Shown here piece by piece: positions 39,605-47,863 of a DNA stretch of 55,231 nucleotides (the first letter of the stretch is position 1; every line of letters starts with the position of its first letter). Both the position numbers and the translations under genes were made by a program. Source of the DNA: Dehalococcoidia bacterium. Lineage in GTDB: Bacteria; Chloroflexota; Dehalococcoidia; SHXV01. A model generated the notes under the pieces. The model ran no database searches and had not been told where the DNA came from. It saw only the letters and a list, made by a program, of their open reading frames with translations. The DNA is taken from positions 1-55,231 of the forward strand of contig SHXV01000004.1 in assembly GCA_009693105.1 (NCBI GenBank), in the 5' to 3' direction.

Positions 39605-40233
39605 TGGCGGCAGAAGCAGGGCCGGAGCAGGGGGAGGTCCCGCTCTCCTTCCCGGGGGCGCGGCTGCTGATCGTGCCGGGGCATCTGCTGCTGGAGGCAG
39701 GCGCGGCGCTGGCGGTGGTGTCGTCGGCGCCTTACGGGGGCGGCTCCGTGCGGGCGCGGCGGTTTTTCTGCGTGGAGCCAGACCGGGAAGCGGGTCGGGA
39801 CCTGCTCGCCTTCATCGAACAGCGGGCGGCGACGCAGGGCGTGTTGCAGCCGTTTGTGGGGATGCTGGCCCACGGCGGCGTGGGGGTCGTGCGGGTGGTG
39901 GAGGAGGAGCGGGACGGGATCGCCGTGCTGGCCGTCGCCCTTCCGTGGGCGGAGCCGGGAAGGCCGGTGCTGATCGTGCTGGTGGACGCGCAGCTCCTTC
40001 CTGGGGCGCTGATAGATGCGCTGGTTTCAGCGGCGGAGGGCCGCGCCGAGGCGATGGGGCCGCACGATGCGGCGGCGGGCGTATCATCGGGCCTGGCCGT
40101 GGGGGTGACGATGCGGGGGCCGCTGCGGGCGTATGCGGAAAAGGCGAGCACGCTGGCGTCCCTGATCCGGGGCTGCGCCCGGGAGGCGACCGCCAAGCTG
40201 CTTGCCGGGGCCGGGACAGCGCTGGCGGAGTGA
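39604..40233 (+). CDS. cbiZ: adenosylcobinamide amidohydrolase-like protein (CbiZ)
   Basis: A 209-residue protein with the CbiZ-type block LAVVSSAPYGGGSVRARRFF near the start. A C-terminal part GPHDAAAGVSSGLAVGVT and PLRAYAEKASTLASLIRGC follows. CbiZ removes the aminopropanol tail of adenosylcobinamide to give cobyric acid, so that foreign corrinoids can be remodelled. The call rests on this motif and on the position between cobO and cbiB. The family is divergent, so certainty is moderate. The ATG overlaps the cobO stop by 1 base (TGATG). Confidence 0.72.
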   Translation: MAAEAGPEQGEVPLSFPGARLLIVPGHLLLEAGAALAVVSSAPYGGGSVRARRFFCVEPDREAGRDLLAFIEQRAATQGVLQPFVGMLAHGGVGVVRVVEEERDGIAVLAVALPWAEPGRPVLIVLVDAQLLPGALIDALVSAAEGRAEAMGPHDAAAGVSSGLAVGVTMRGPLRAYAEKASTLASLIRGCAREATAKLLAGAGTALAE

Positions 40234-40244
40234 GCGCGGCGGCC

Positions 40245-40275
40245 GTGGTCGCCGTATACTGACGGCCGCGACCAC
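40245..40275 (+). promoter_or_regulatory. -10 box inside an inverted repeat upstream of cbiB
   Basis: GTGGTCGC (40245-40252) and GCGACCAC (40268-40275) form a perfect 8-bp inverted repeat with 15 bases between. TATACT (40255-40260) lies inside the spacer. This looks like an internal promoter under an operator. Alternatively it is a hairpin in the read-through mRNA. Confidence 0.5.
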
Positions 40276-40297
40276 ATCCGAGCAGGAGGCGCATCCG

Positions 40298-41338
40298 ATG
40301 GTCCAGGTGGCGCAACGGGCACGCCGACTGATCCGTGTTCCCGGCAGGGACGGGAGCGCGCCGTCCCTGCCCGGAGTGCGCCTGGGGGCGACGGCGTCCT
40401 CCCCGCGCGAGTTCCTGACGGCGCTCATGTTCGAGCTGGGCGGGGAAGCGCCGAACGCGATCCATCCGGTGAACTGGATGGGCCGGACGATCTGGCTGCT
40501 GGAACGGCTGGCACCGCGTAGCGGGAAGAAGCGACAACTGGCGTATGGCATCGGCGTGGCGGCGGCCGTCCCCACGTTGTACACGTGGCTAGCGATGAAA
40601 GCGCAGCGCAGGGCGTACGGTCAGGGGCAGGCAGAAGGCACGGCCGTGAGCGGCGCCCTGCTGAAAACGACCTTTGCCGTACGGGCGCTGGACGGCGCGG
40701 CATCCCGGGTGAAGCACGCACTCCAGGATGAGGATATGGACGGGGCGCGCGAGGCCGTGCGTGGCCTGGTGTCCCGCCCGACGGAAGGCCTGACCCCTGG
40801 ACAGATCGCCTCCGCGGCGATCGAGTCGCTGGCGGAGAACACGACCGATTCGTTCCTGGCTCCGTGGTTTTATTACGCCATCGGCGGGATGCCGGCGGCG
40901 TTCTTCTACCGCGCCGTGAACACGCTGGACTCCCGCCTTGGCTATCGGGATGAGCGACGCCGCTATGTGGGCTGGGCTTCGGCGCGGCTGGATGACCTGC
41001 TCAACTTCGTCCCGGCACGCATCGGCGGGGGGCTGATAGTGTTGGCTGCCATGCTCTGCCGCCAGAACGCGGGAGAAGCGCTCCGCACAATGGGGGAGCA
41101 GCACGGACGCACGGCGAGCCCGAACGCGGGGTGGACGATGAGCGCGATGTCCGGCGCGCTGGGGACGCGCCTTAAGAAGCCGGGCGCGTACGAGCTTGGC
41201 CAACCCTCCTGGCGGCAGCCCACGACGAAAGACATCGGCGCAGCGACGTGGATGATGTACGCCGTCGCGGCGATGGCGGCGGGCGCGATGTACGGTGTGC
41301 TCACGCTTCGTTCCCGCTTCACTTCACCCCGCCGATGA
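40298..41338 (+). CDS. cbiB: adenosylcobinamide-phosphate synthase (CbiB/CobD)
   Basis: Membrane enzyme attaching aminopropanol (phosphate) to adenosylcobyric acid, the step after CbiZ in salvage. The 346-residue protein has HPVNWMGRTIWLLERLAP and the core ESLAENTTDSFLAPWFYYAI, then FYRAVNTLDSRLGYRDERR, ARLDDLLNFVPARIGG, and late GRTASPNAGWTMSAMSGALG. It has an N-terminal extension of roughly 40 residues rich in Arg and Gly before the normal start region. AGGAGG lies 8 bases before the ATG. Downstream steps (CobU/S/T) are not in the window. Confidence 0.93.
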   Translation: MVQVAQRARRLIRVPGRDGSAPSLPGVRLGATASSPREFLTALMFELGGEAPNAIHPVNWMGRTIWLLERLAPRSGKKRQLAYGIGVAAAVPTLYTWLAMKAQRRAYGQGQAEGTAVSGALLKTTFAVRALDGAASRVKHALQDEDMDGAREAVRGLVSRPTEGLTPGQIASAAIESLAENTTDSFLAPWFYYAIGGMPAAFFYRAVNTLDSRLGYRDERRRYVGWASARLDDLLNFVPARIGGGLIVLAAMLCRQNAGEALRTMGEQHGRTASPNAGWTMSAMSGALGTRLKKPGAYELGQPSWRQPTTKDIGAATWMMYAVAAMAAGAMYGVLTLRSRFTSPRR

Positions 41339-41379
41339 CCGCGCTCCCTGATCCGGCCACGCCTCTCGTCATGCACGGG

Positions 41380-41683
41380 GGCCTGCAACTACGGCGTGAC
41401 TGAGATGGTCAACAACGTGATTGACCATTCGGAGGCTGAGCGCATGACGATCATCATCACTCGCGATGCCGCGAAGGTGGCTATTCTAGTTTACGACGAC
41501 GGGATCGGCATTTTTAACAAAATCCAGCGCGACTTCGATCTTCTAGACCCGCGACACGCCCTGTTGGAGTTTTCAAAGGGAAAGCTTGAGACAGTCAATA
41601 CCACGCCGGAGGTTGATTATACGATTAAGTCCGTAGAAAGCGATGCCGCGCAACTTGATCTGTTCGGCGATGTTGCTAACTAA
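41380..41683 (+). pseudogene. fragment of a histidine-kinase-type ATPase (DUF4325-linked type)
   Basis: Readable residues: NYGVTEMVNNVIDHSEA (N box), VAILVYDDGIGIFNKI (G1 box), then RHALLEFSKGKLETVNTTPE. Intact relatives have a few hundred residues before this and continue through a HTGEGIFFTSR-like G2 motif. Here the N-terminal part is absent and the sequence diverges after KGKL, ending with AQLDLFGDVAN. From the GTG at 41396 the product would be 95 residues without a complete ATP site. Base composition is distinctly less GC rich than cbiB and the CorC gene on either side, suggesting a foreign remnant. Confidence 0.65.
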
Positions 41684-41740
41684 CGCTTGTCCACTACCCC
41701 CTAGCCGCCTTCGGCGCGTAAAGGCAGTGCGTAACGGCAC

Positions 41741-43126
41741 CTAGCCCTCCGCCGCCTTCGCTTCGCCGACCACGGCAGGCCCGGGCAGGGGGACGAGGCG
41801 GATGCGGTCGATGCGGAGGCCATCGAGGGCGACGACGATGGCGAGGTAGCCGCCCACCGGCACCTCATCGCCCACCTCCGGCTTGCGGCCGATGAGCCCG
41901 AAGACGTAGCCGCCGATGGTGTCGTACTCCTCCTCCGAGAGATCGAGGTCGAAGTGGGCATTGATATCGGAGATGAGGGCGAGGCCGGAGAGGAGGGCGG
42001 AGCCATTGGGCAGGGTCTGGATGGCGGGCAGGCCGTACTCCATCGTGATTTCGCCGAAGACGCGCTCCATCAGGTCGAACATGGTGACGATGCCGGAGGT
42101 GCCGCCATACTCATCGATGAGGATGGCCATCTCGGTACGGCGCAGCCGCATCTGCTCCAGCATGTCATCGAGGGGGACGGTCTCCGGGGCGATGAGGGCG
42201 GGCCGGATGAAGTGGCGCGCCTCCCGGCCGGCGCCGGTCCCGCGCACGCTGGCGCTGAGGATTTCCGTGACGTGGAGAACGCCGATGATGTTGTCCAGGG
42301 AATCGATATAGACGGGGTAGCGGGCGTGGCCCTGCACGACGACGAAGGCGGCGAGCTGGTCGAACGGCATGTCGGCGGGGACGGCGACGACTTCGGTGCG
42401 GGGGACCATGGCCTGGTGGGCTGCGTAGCGGCTGAAATCGAGCGCCCGGCCGACGATGCGGTGCTCCAGGACATCGAGCGCGCCGGCGGCGCCGCTTTCC
42501 TGCACGAGCATGCGCAGCTCCTGCACGGAGTGGACAAGCTCGGCTTCGGTAGCGGGGCGGAGGCCGAGGAAGCTCACGGCCAGACGGCCACCGCCGTTGA
42601 GGAGCCAGATGGCGGGGCGGAAGACGGCGGAGAACCACTCCAACGGCCGGGCGACGGCGAGGACGGTTGATTCGGTGCGCTGGAGGGCGAGCGTCTTGGG
42701 GCCAAGCTCACCGAAAACGATATGGAGGGCGGTGATGATGCCGAAGGCGATGACGAAGGCGACGCCGTGCGAGGTGATGCCGATCGTTTCCTCGGGCAGG
42801 ATACCGTGGAGGGCCGGCTCGATCAGTTGGGCGAGAGCGGGCTCCCCGATCCAGCCGAGGGCGAGGGAGGCCATGGTGATGCCGAGCTGAGTGGCGGCGA
42901 TGGAATGATCGAGATTGGCGATGGCCCGTTGAACGGCGCCGGCACCGCTGCGGCCCTCTTCCACAAGTGTTTCCACGCGGGTGCGGCGCAGGGAGACGAG
43001 AGCAAATTCGGCGGCGACGAAGAAACCGTTGAGGAGCACCAGCGCCAGTACGGCGAGCAAACGGGCGGGCGTAACGATAAGTGCGTCGTTCATCAGGTGA
43101 GGGGGTCGCCACGAGGCGAGCCACAC
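41741..43126 (-). CDS. CorC/HlyC-family membrane protein (CNNM + CBS pair + CorC_HlyC domain)
   Basis: A 461-residue protein of the CNNM/CorB-CorC group, thought to mediate divalent cation (Mg2+, Co2+) transport. Residues ~20-200 are the CNNM membrane domain (LALVLLNGFFVAAEFALVSLRRTRVE, TMASLALGWIGEPALA, HIVFGELGPKTLAL). Two CBS motifs follow (MVPRTEVVAVPADMPFDQ; MRLRRTEMAILIDEYGGTSGIVT), and a C-terminal CorC_HlyC domain contains TIGGYVFGLIGRKPEVGD. The GTG at 43126 stands 7 bases after a TACACT box, so a leaderless start is likely; the ATG at 43093 is the alternative. Confidence 0.9.
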   Translation of the reverse strand: MWLASWRPPHLMNDALIVTPARLLAVLALVLLNGFFVAAEFALVSLRRTRVETLVEEGRSGAGAVQRAIANLDHSIAATQLGITMASLALGWIGEPALAQLIEPALHGILPEETIGITSHGVAFVIAFGIITALHIVFGELGPKTLALQRTESTVLAVARPLEWFSAVFRPAIWLLNGGGRLAVSFLGLRPATEAELVHSVQELRMLVQESGAAGALDVLEHRIVGRALDFSRYAAHQAMVPRTEVVAVPADMPFDQLAAFVVVQGHARYPVYIDSLDNIIGVLHVTEILSASVRGTGAGREARHFIRPALIAPETVPLDDMLEQMRLRRTEMAILIDEYGGTSGIVTMFDLMERVFGEITMEYGLPAIQTLPNGSALLSGLALISDINAHFDLDLSEEEYDTIGGYVFGLIGRKPEVGDEVPVGGYLAIVVALDGLRIDRIRLVPLPGPAVVGEAKAAEG

Positions 43127-43133
43127 GCGGTGA

Positions 43134-43139
43134 AGTGTA
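43134..43139 (-). promoter_or_regulatory. -10 element of the CorC/HlyC-type gene (leaderless)
   Basis: Minus strand TACACT ends 7 bases before GTG 43126. The -35 region is weak. It is divergent from the sufR promoter about 50 bases away. Confidence 0.5.
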
Positions 43140-43185
43140 GCACAACGGGGCCTGGCGACTTTACACGCATAACTGTGATAAAAGT

Positions 43186-43214
43186 TTGACGGGTCCCCTG
43201 GACCGGACTATGAT
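43186..43214 (+). promoter_or_regulatory. suf operon promoter with inverted repeat in the spacer
   Basis: TTGACG (43186-43191) and TATGAT (43209-43214) are 17 bases apart. Within the spacer, GGTCC-CCT-GGACC (43192-43204) is a perfect inverted repeat, a natural place for autorepression by SufR. The sufR ATG is 9 bases behind the -10 box, so the mRNA is essentially leaderless. Confidence 0.78.
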
Positions 43215-43223
43215 GAATGCACT

Positions 43224-43907
43224 ATGGAACAGGAAAGCACGCGGGTACAGGCGCTAAACTTCATCGTGGAACGCGGCCGGGTAACGGTTGCGGAGCTTGC
43301 GGCGGAGCTACGGCTGACGCCAGGGGGGCTGCGCCGCCACCTCGATCGGCTGCGGGAGGACGGGCTGGTGCGGGTTGAACTGCTGCACCAGGAGATGGGT
43401 CGCCCGCTGCACGTGTACCTGCCGACGGAGGAAGCGGAAACTCGGCGGGCGCGCTATGAGCGGCTGACGGAGCGGTTCGTCCGGGAGGTCGCCGCCGTCC
43501 CCACGGAGCGGATCGGCATGGGGGGGGAGACGCTGCTGGGAGCGGTGCTGCACGGGGTGGGGCAACGGATCGTGGAAGAGCACCGCAGCCAGGTGACGGG
43601 GGGAGACCTAGACCGGCGGGTGGAAGAATTGACCACGGTGCTGCGTGAGGAAGGCATCCTCAGCGGCTGGGCGCGGACGGAGGGGGGCTACGTACTGACG
43701 AACGCAACCTGCCCGTACCGCAAGGTGGCCGCCGTCTCCGGGCACGCGACCTGCAGCATGGACCGCGAGATCATCGAATCGCTGCTGGGGGTGCCGGTGG
43801 AGCAGGTGGGGCGGCTGGTGGACGGGAAAGTGCGCTGTGAATACGTGGTCCGCCCGGAAGCCGCGAGCGCGGGGAGCGGGCCGAAGATGGGGGTCGGGAT
43901 AAACTGA
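43224..43907 (+). CDS. sufR: SufR-type Fe-S transcriptional repressor of the suf operon
   Basis: A 227-residue DeoR/ArsR-like winged-helix regulator ([28 protein letters not shown]) with a C-terminal cluster-binding region. Cysteines C163, C177 and C205 are placed almost exactly as the [4Fe-4S] ligands of the cyanobacterial SufR. With the cluster bound, SufR represses suf; loss of the cluster relieves this. It is the first gene of the operon and overlaps sufC by 1 base (TGATG). The inverted repeat in its own promoter is a plausible target. Confidence 0.88.
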   Translation: MEQESTRVQALNFIVERGRVTVAELAAELRLTPGGLRRHLDRLREDGLVRVELLHQEMGRPLHVYLPTEEAETRRARYERLTERFVREVAAVPTERIGMGGETLLGAVLHGVGQRIVEEHRSQVTGGDLDRRVEELTTVLREEGILSGWARTEGGYVLTNATCPYRKVAAVSGHATCSMDREIIESLLGVPVEQVGRLVDGKVRCEYVVRPEAASAGSGPKMGVGIN

Positions 43908-44680
43908 TGGCAACGCCAGAACCGGTCTTCGTGATCGAGGACTTGCACGCCAGCGTTGGGGGGCAGGAGATCCTGAAAGGGGTGGACCTGCGCATCAACG
44001 ACGGCGAGATTCACGCCATGATGGGACCGAACGGCTCCGGCAAGACAACGCTGGCCAACACGTTGATGGGCCACCCCAGCTACACGGTAACGCGGGGGCG
44101 GGTGCTGTACCGGGGCAAGGACATTACGCACCTGCCGCCGGACGAGCGGGCGCGCCGGGGGATTTTCCTGGCGTTCCAGTACCCGACGGCGATCCCGGGG
44201 GTGACGATGGTGAACTTCCTGCGCACGGCGTTGAACGCGGTGAGCGAGCAGGAGGTGCCGGTACGGGATTTTCGGGTGCGGCTGAAGGAAGCGATGGAGC
44301 TGCTCAAGGTGGACGAATCGTTCGCACGACGGTACGTGAACGACGGCTTTTCCGGGGGCGAGAAGAAGCGGGCAGAGGTTCTGCAGATGGCGATCCTGCG
44401 GCCCCACTTCGCTATCATGGACGAGACGGACTCCGGGCTGGACATCGACGCGCTGCGGACGGTAGCGGAGGGCGTCAACGCCCTGATGGTGGCGCCGGAC
44501 CGGGCGGCGCTGGTGATCACGCACTACCAGCGGTTGCTGGACTACATCCTGCCCCAGTTCGTGCACGTGCTGTACCAGGGGCGCATCGTGCGGACGGGCG
44601 GGCCGGAGCTGATGAAAGAGCTGGAGAAGACGGGGTACGACCCCCTTATCAGCGAGCTACAGGTGGCGGAGCCGGCCTGA
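43907..44680 (+). CDS. sufC: Fe-S assembly ATPase SufC
   Basis: ABC-type ATPase energising the SufBCD scaffold in the cytosol. The 257-residue protein has Walker [10 protein letters not shown] (40-48), the Q-loop [13 protein letters not shown], signature [13 protein letters not shown], and Walker [18 protein letters not shown]. This is the normal SufC pattern (E/D-SGLD). It has no membrane partner, as expected. Start overlaps sufR; sufB follows after 28 bases. Confidence 0.97.
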   Translation: MATPEPVFVIEDLHASVGGQEILKGVDLRINDGEIHAMMGPNGSGKTTLANTLMGHPSYTVTRGRVLYRGKDITHLPPDERARRGIFLAFQYPTAIPGVTMVNFLRTALNAVSEQEVPVRDFRVRLKEAMELLKVDESFARRYVNDGFSGGEKKRAEVLQMAILRPHFAIMDETDSGLDIDALRTVAEGVNALMVAPDRAALVITHYQRLLDYILPQFVHVLYQGRIVRTGGPELMKELEKTGYDPLISELQVAEPA

Positions 44681-44708
44681 CCGGCGACCCCACGGAAGGA
44701 CAACGACG

Positions 44709-46139
44709 ATGACGACGGAACGCAAGCCGGGCGCGAAGGCGCAGGAACTGGCGATCCCGGAGAACTACAAGTGGGGCTTCCACGACGACGAGAAGGCGTT
44801 CTTCAAGTCGGAGAAGGGCCTGAGCAAGCGCGGCGTAGAGCAGATCTCCGCGATGAAGAACGAGCCGGAGTGGATGCGGGAGTACCGGCTGCGGGCGCTC
44901 AAGATCTTCGAATCGAAGTCGATGCCGCTGTGGGCTGCGGGGCAGCTGGACGGCATCGACTTCGACAACATCTACTACTACGTGCGGGCGGCGGAACGCC
45001 AGGGCGACACCTGGGAAGACATTCCGGAGTACATCAAGGATACGTTCGAGAAGCTGGGCATCCCTGAGGCGGAGCGGAGGTCGCTGCTGGCCGGGGTGGG
45101 GGCGCAGTACGATTCCGAGGTCGTGTACCACAACATCAGGGAAGACCTGCAGAAGCAGGGTGTGATCTTCACGGATATGGACTCCGCGCTGCGGGAATAC
45201 CCGGACATCGTGAAGCAGTACTTCGGCACGATCATCCCATCGGCGGACAACAAGTTCGCGGCGCTGAACAGCGCGGTGTGGAGCGGCGGCAGCTTCGTCT
45301 ACGTACCGGAGGGCGTACGGGTGGACATCCCGCTGCAGGCCTACTTCCGGATCAACTCGGAGAACATGGGGCAGTTTGAGCGGACGCTGATCATCGCGGA
45401 GAAGGGGAGCTTCGTCCACTACGTGGAGGGCTGCACCGCTCCGACGTACAGCACGGACTCGCTGCACAGCGCGGTGGTAGAGATAATCGTGAAGGAAGGG
45501 GCACGGGTCCGCTACACGACGATCCAGAACTGGTCCAACAACGTGTACAACCTGGTGACCAAGCGCGCCGCCGCCTACAAGAACGCGACGATGGAATGGG
45601 TGGACGGCAACCTGGGCAGCAAGCTGACGATGAAGTACCCGAGCGTGTACCTGATGGAGCCGGGCGCTCACGGCGAGATCCTCTCGATCGCGTGGGCGGG
45701 CAATGGTCAGCACCAGGACGCGGGGGGCAAGGTGGTGCACGCGGCATCGAACACGACCTCGCTGATCACATCGAAATCGATCAGCAAGGGGAACGGGCGG
45801 ACGACCTATCGCGGGCTGGTGAAGGTATACCCGGGCGCGGAGAACGTGAAGTCTAGCGTGCGCTGTGACGCGCTGCTGCTGGACGATGAGTGCCGCTCCG
45901 ACACCTACCCCGTCATGGAGATCGCCGAAGAAAACGTACGCATCGAGCACGAGGCGACGGTAAGCAAGGTGGGCGAGGATCAGCTGTTCTACCTGCGCAG
46001 CCGTGGCCTGACCGAAGATGCGGCGGTGAAGATGATCGTGAACGGCTTTATCGAGCCGATCGCGAAGGAGTTGCCGATGGAGTACGCGGTGGAGCTGAAC
46101 CGCCTGATCGAGCTCCAGCTGGAAGGCTCCATCGGGTAG
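44709..46139 (+). CDS. sufB: Fe-S scaffold protein SufB
   Basis: Main scaffold subunit on which clusters are built with SufC and SufD. The 476-residue length is standard. Recognisable blocks: [40 protein letters not shown], the core [19 protein letters not shown], and C-terminal [20 protein letters not shown] with conserved cysteines, then [21 protein letters not shown] hairpin lies between it and sufD. Clusters made here would supply gltB/gltD and SufR itself. Confidence 0.97.
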   Translation: MTTERKPGAKAQELAIPENYKWGFHDDEKAFFKSEKGLSKRGVEQISAMKNEPEWMREYRLRALKIFESKSMPLWAAGQLDGIDFDNIYYYVRAAERQGDTWEDIPEYIKDTFEKLGIPEAERRSLLAGVGAQYDSEVVYHNIREDLQKQGVIFTDMDSALREYPDIVKQYFGTIIPSADNKFAALNSAVWSGGSFVYVPEGVRVDIPLQAYFRINSENMGQFERTLIIAEKGSFVHYVEGCTAPTYSTDSLHSAVVEIIVKEGARVRYTTIQNWSNNVYNLVTKRAAAYKNATMEWVDGNLGSKLTMKYPSVYLMEPGAHGEILSIAWAGNGQHQDAGGKVVHAASNTTSLITSKSISKGNGRTTYRGLVKVYPGAENVKSSVRCDALLLDDECRSDTYPVMEIAEENVRIEHEATVSKVGEDQLFYLRSRGLTEDAAVKMIVNGFIEPIAKELPMEYAVELNRLIELQLEGSIG

Positions 46140-46164
46140 GCCAGCTAAGCGACGCAAACCACGG

Positions 46165-46183
46165 AGGGCGCCGCGGGCGCCCT
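46165..46183 (+). promoter_or_regulatory. hairpin in the sufB-sufD gap
   Basis: AGGGCGCC/GGCGCCCT stem (8 bp) with a GCG loop, followed by TCCTTTC. It may be a weak attenuator or mRNA-stabilising element between operon genes. Confidence 0.5.
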
Positions 46184-46213
46184 TCCTTTCGGGGGCATAG
46201 GGACGAGACGACG

Positions 46214-47551
46214 ATGAATGTGACCGCCGGCGTACCGGTATCGCGATTGAGCGAGCAGGACGTGCTGGAGCTGGTGAGCCGCAACAACGAGCCGGGCTGG
46301 CTGCGGGAGCGCCGGCTGCTGGCCTGGCGCGCCTGGGAGCGCCTGCCGCTGCCGGACCGCGAGACGCAATTGGAGTGGCGACGCACCGATCCGACGGGCA
46401 TCCGCCTGGAGGAGGTGGCGCTGCCGGGCGAAAGCGGCATCGCGCCCGCGAAAGGGCGTCTGGCACCGCTGGCGGAAGACGTCGCGCTGGGCGCGGCACT
46501 GCGGCTGGTGGACGGGCGGGTGACGGCGCAGATGGTCTGCGCGGAGGCGGAGGCTCAGGGGGTGCAGGTGCTTCCCTTTACCGAGGCGCTCCGGCAGATT
46601 CCCGGTGTGCTGGAGCGGGGCTACATGACGGAAGCGGTGCCGGCGAAGGGAAACAAGTTCGCTGCGCTGCACGCCGCCTTCGGCGATGGCGGCGTGGTGG
46701 TGTACGTGCCGCGCGGGGCCGACGTGGCCCGGCCCGTCTACATCAGCCAGGAGCTGACCAGCGGCGGCGTGGTGGCGTTCCCCCACGTGCTGGTGTACGC
46801 GGAGGAGGGGAGCCGCGTCACGGTCATCGCTGAATCGTATTCAGAGGACACGGGCTACGCGCTTGTCGTGCCGATCATCGAGGTGCTGGCGCGCGACGGG
46901 GCGGAGGTCCGCTTCGTGGACCTGCAGCGCTGGGGGCGCGACCTGTTCGTGCTGCCGCAGATTCGCTCGGTTTCGGGGCGGGACGCGCGGGCGACGTTGG
47001 CGGTGATCGGGCTGGGGGGCGGCACGGTCAAGGGGAGCGTCGGCTGCGACCTGGCGGCCTCGGGCGGACAGGGCGAGCTGTTGGGACTGCTGTTTCCGGA
47101 CGAGGACCAGCACTACGAGCTGGATACGCTACAGTTGCACCGGGCGCCGCACACGACGAGCACGCTGCTGTTCAAGACGGCGCTGGAGGACCGGGGCGTG
47201 TCCATCTCCAACGGGATGGTGCGCATTGAGCCGCAGGCGCAGAAGAGCGACGCCTTCCAGGAGAATCGCAACTTGCTGCTGTCCAAAGGGACGACCGCCG
47301 ACCCGGTCCCGGCGCTGGAGATCCTGGCGAACGACGTGCGTTGCAGCCACGGCACGACCATCGGCCCCATCGATCAGGACCAGGCGTTCTATCTCCAGTG
47401 TCGGGGGCTGCCGCGGGCGGAAGCGGAGCGGCTGATCGTACACGGGTTCGTGCAGCAGGTGCTGGACCGGATGCCGGCCATCGTGGAGCCGCGGGTGATG
47501 GAAGAGATCGAACGAAAGATCCACCTCATCGGCAGGGGAGGCGCGGCATGA
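46214..47551 (+). CDS. sufD: Fe-S assembly protein SufD
   Basis: Paralog of SufB forming the SufBC2D complex; needed for iron acquisition. The 445-residue protein starts MNVTAGVPVSRLSEQDVLEL, continues with WLRERRLLAWRAWERLP, KGNKFAALHAAFGDGGVVVYVP, YTEE-like LVYAEEGSRVTVI, and ends with DVRCSHGTTIGPIDQDQAFYLQCRGLPRAEAERLI. The ATG at 46214 has only a weak GGGACGAG SD; longer in-frame starts would overlap sufB. Overlaps the Rieske gene by ATGA. Confidence 0.95.
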   Translation: MNVTAGVPVSRLSEQDVLELVSRNNEPGWLRERRLLAWRAWERLPLPDRETQLEWRRTDPTGIRLEEVALPGESGIAPAKGRLAPLAEDVALGAALRLVDGRVTAQMVCAEAEAQGVQVLPFTEALRQIPGVLERGYMTEAVPAKGNKFAALHAAFGDGGVVVYVPRGADVARPVYISQELTSGGVVAFPHVLVYAEEGSRVTVIAESYSEDTGYALVVPIIEVLARDGAEVRFVDLQRWGRDLFVLPQIRSVSGRDARATLAVIGLGGGTVKGSVGCDLAASGGQGELLGLLFPDEDQHYELDTLQLHRAPHTTSTLLFKTALEDRGVSISNGMVRIEPQAQKSDAFQENRNLLLSKGTTADPVPALEILANDVRCSHGTTIGPIDQDQAFYLQCRGLPRAEAERLIVHGFVQQVLDRMPAIVEPRVMEEIERKIHLIGRGGAA

Positions 47552-47859
47552 GCCCGTACGTGACCGTCGCGGCGACGGAAGAGCTGGCGGAGGGCAAGGT
47601 GATGGTGGTGCGGCCGGAGGGCCATCGCATCGCCCTGTGCAACGTGGGCGGCGCCTTCTACGCCATCGACGACGTGTGCACGCACGACGGGGGGGCGCTG
47701 GACCAGGGCGAGCTGGACGGCACCGCCATCGAGTGTCCGCGCCACGGCGGCCGCTTCGACGTGACAACGGGGCAGGTGCTGGCGCTGCCGCCGGTGCGGC
47801 CGGTGCGGACATACGCGGTGCGGGTAGAGAACGGTGCCATCGCCGTGGAGATCGGGTAA
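47548..47859 (+). CDS. Rieske-type [2Fe-2S] ferredoxin
   Basis: A 103-residue soluble single-domain Rieske protein. C44-x-H46 (DVCTHDGG) and C63-x2-H66 (IECPRHGGRFD) bind the cluster. The inserted position between sufD and sufS in several bacterial suf operons suggests an electron-transfer or reductant role in assembly, or a housekeeping client. It has no membrane anchor, so it is not the cytochrome bc type. Starts 4 bases inside sufD; sufS follows after 4 bases. Confidence 0.93.
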   Translation: MSPYVTVAATEELAEGKVMVVRPEGHRIALCNVGGAFYAIDDVCTHDGGALDQGELDGTAIECPRHGGRFDVTTGQVLALPPVRPVRTYAVRVENGAIAVEIG

Positions 47860-47863
47860 GGGC

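Noticed and set aside
43093-43126. ATG 43093 as the CorC/HlyC start
   Set aside because: It has no SD, whereas GTG 43126 stands 7 bases after TACACT, matching the leaderless pattern seen at other genes. It remains possible.
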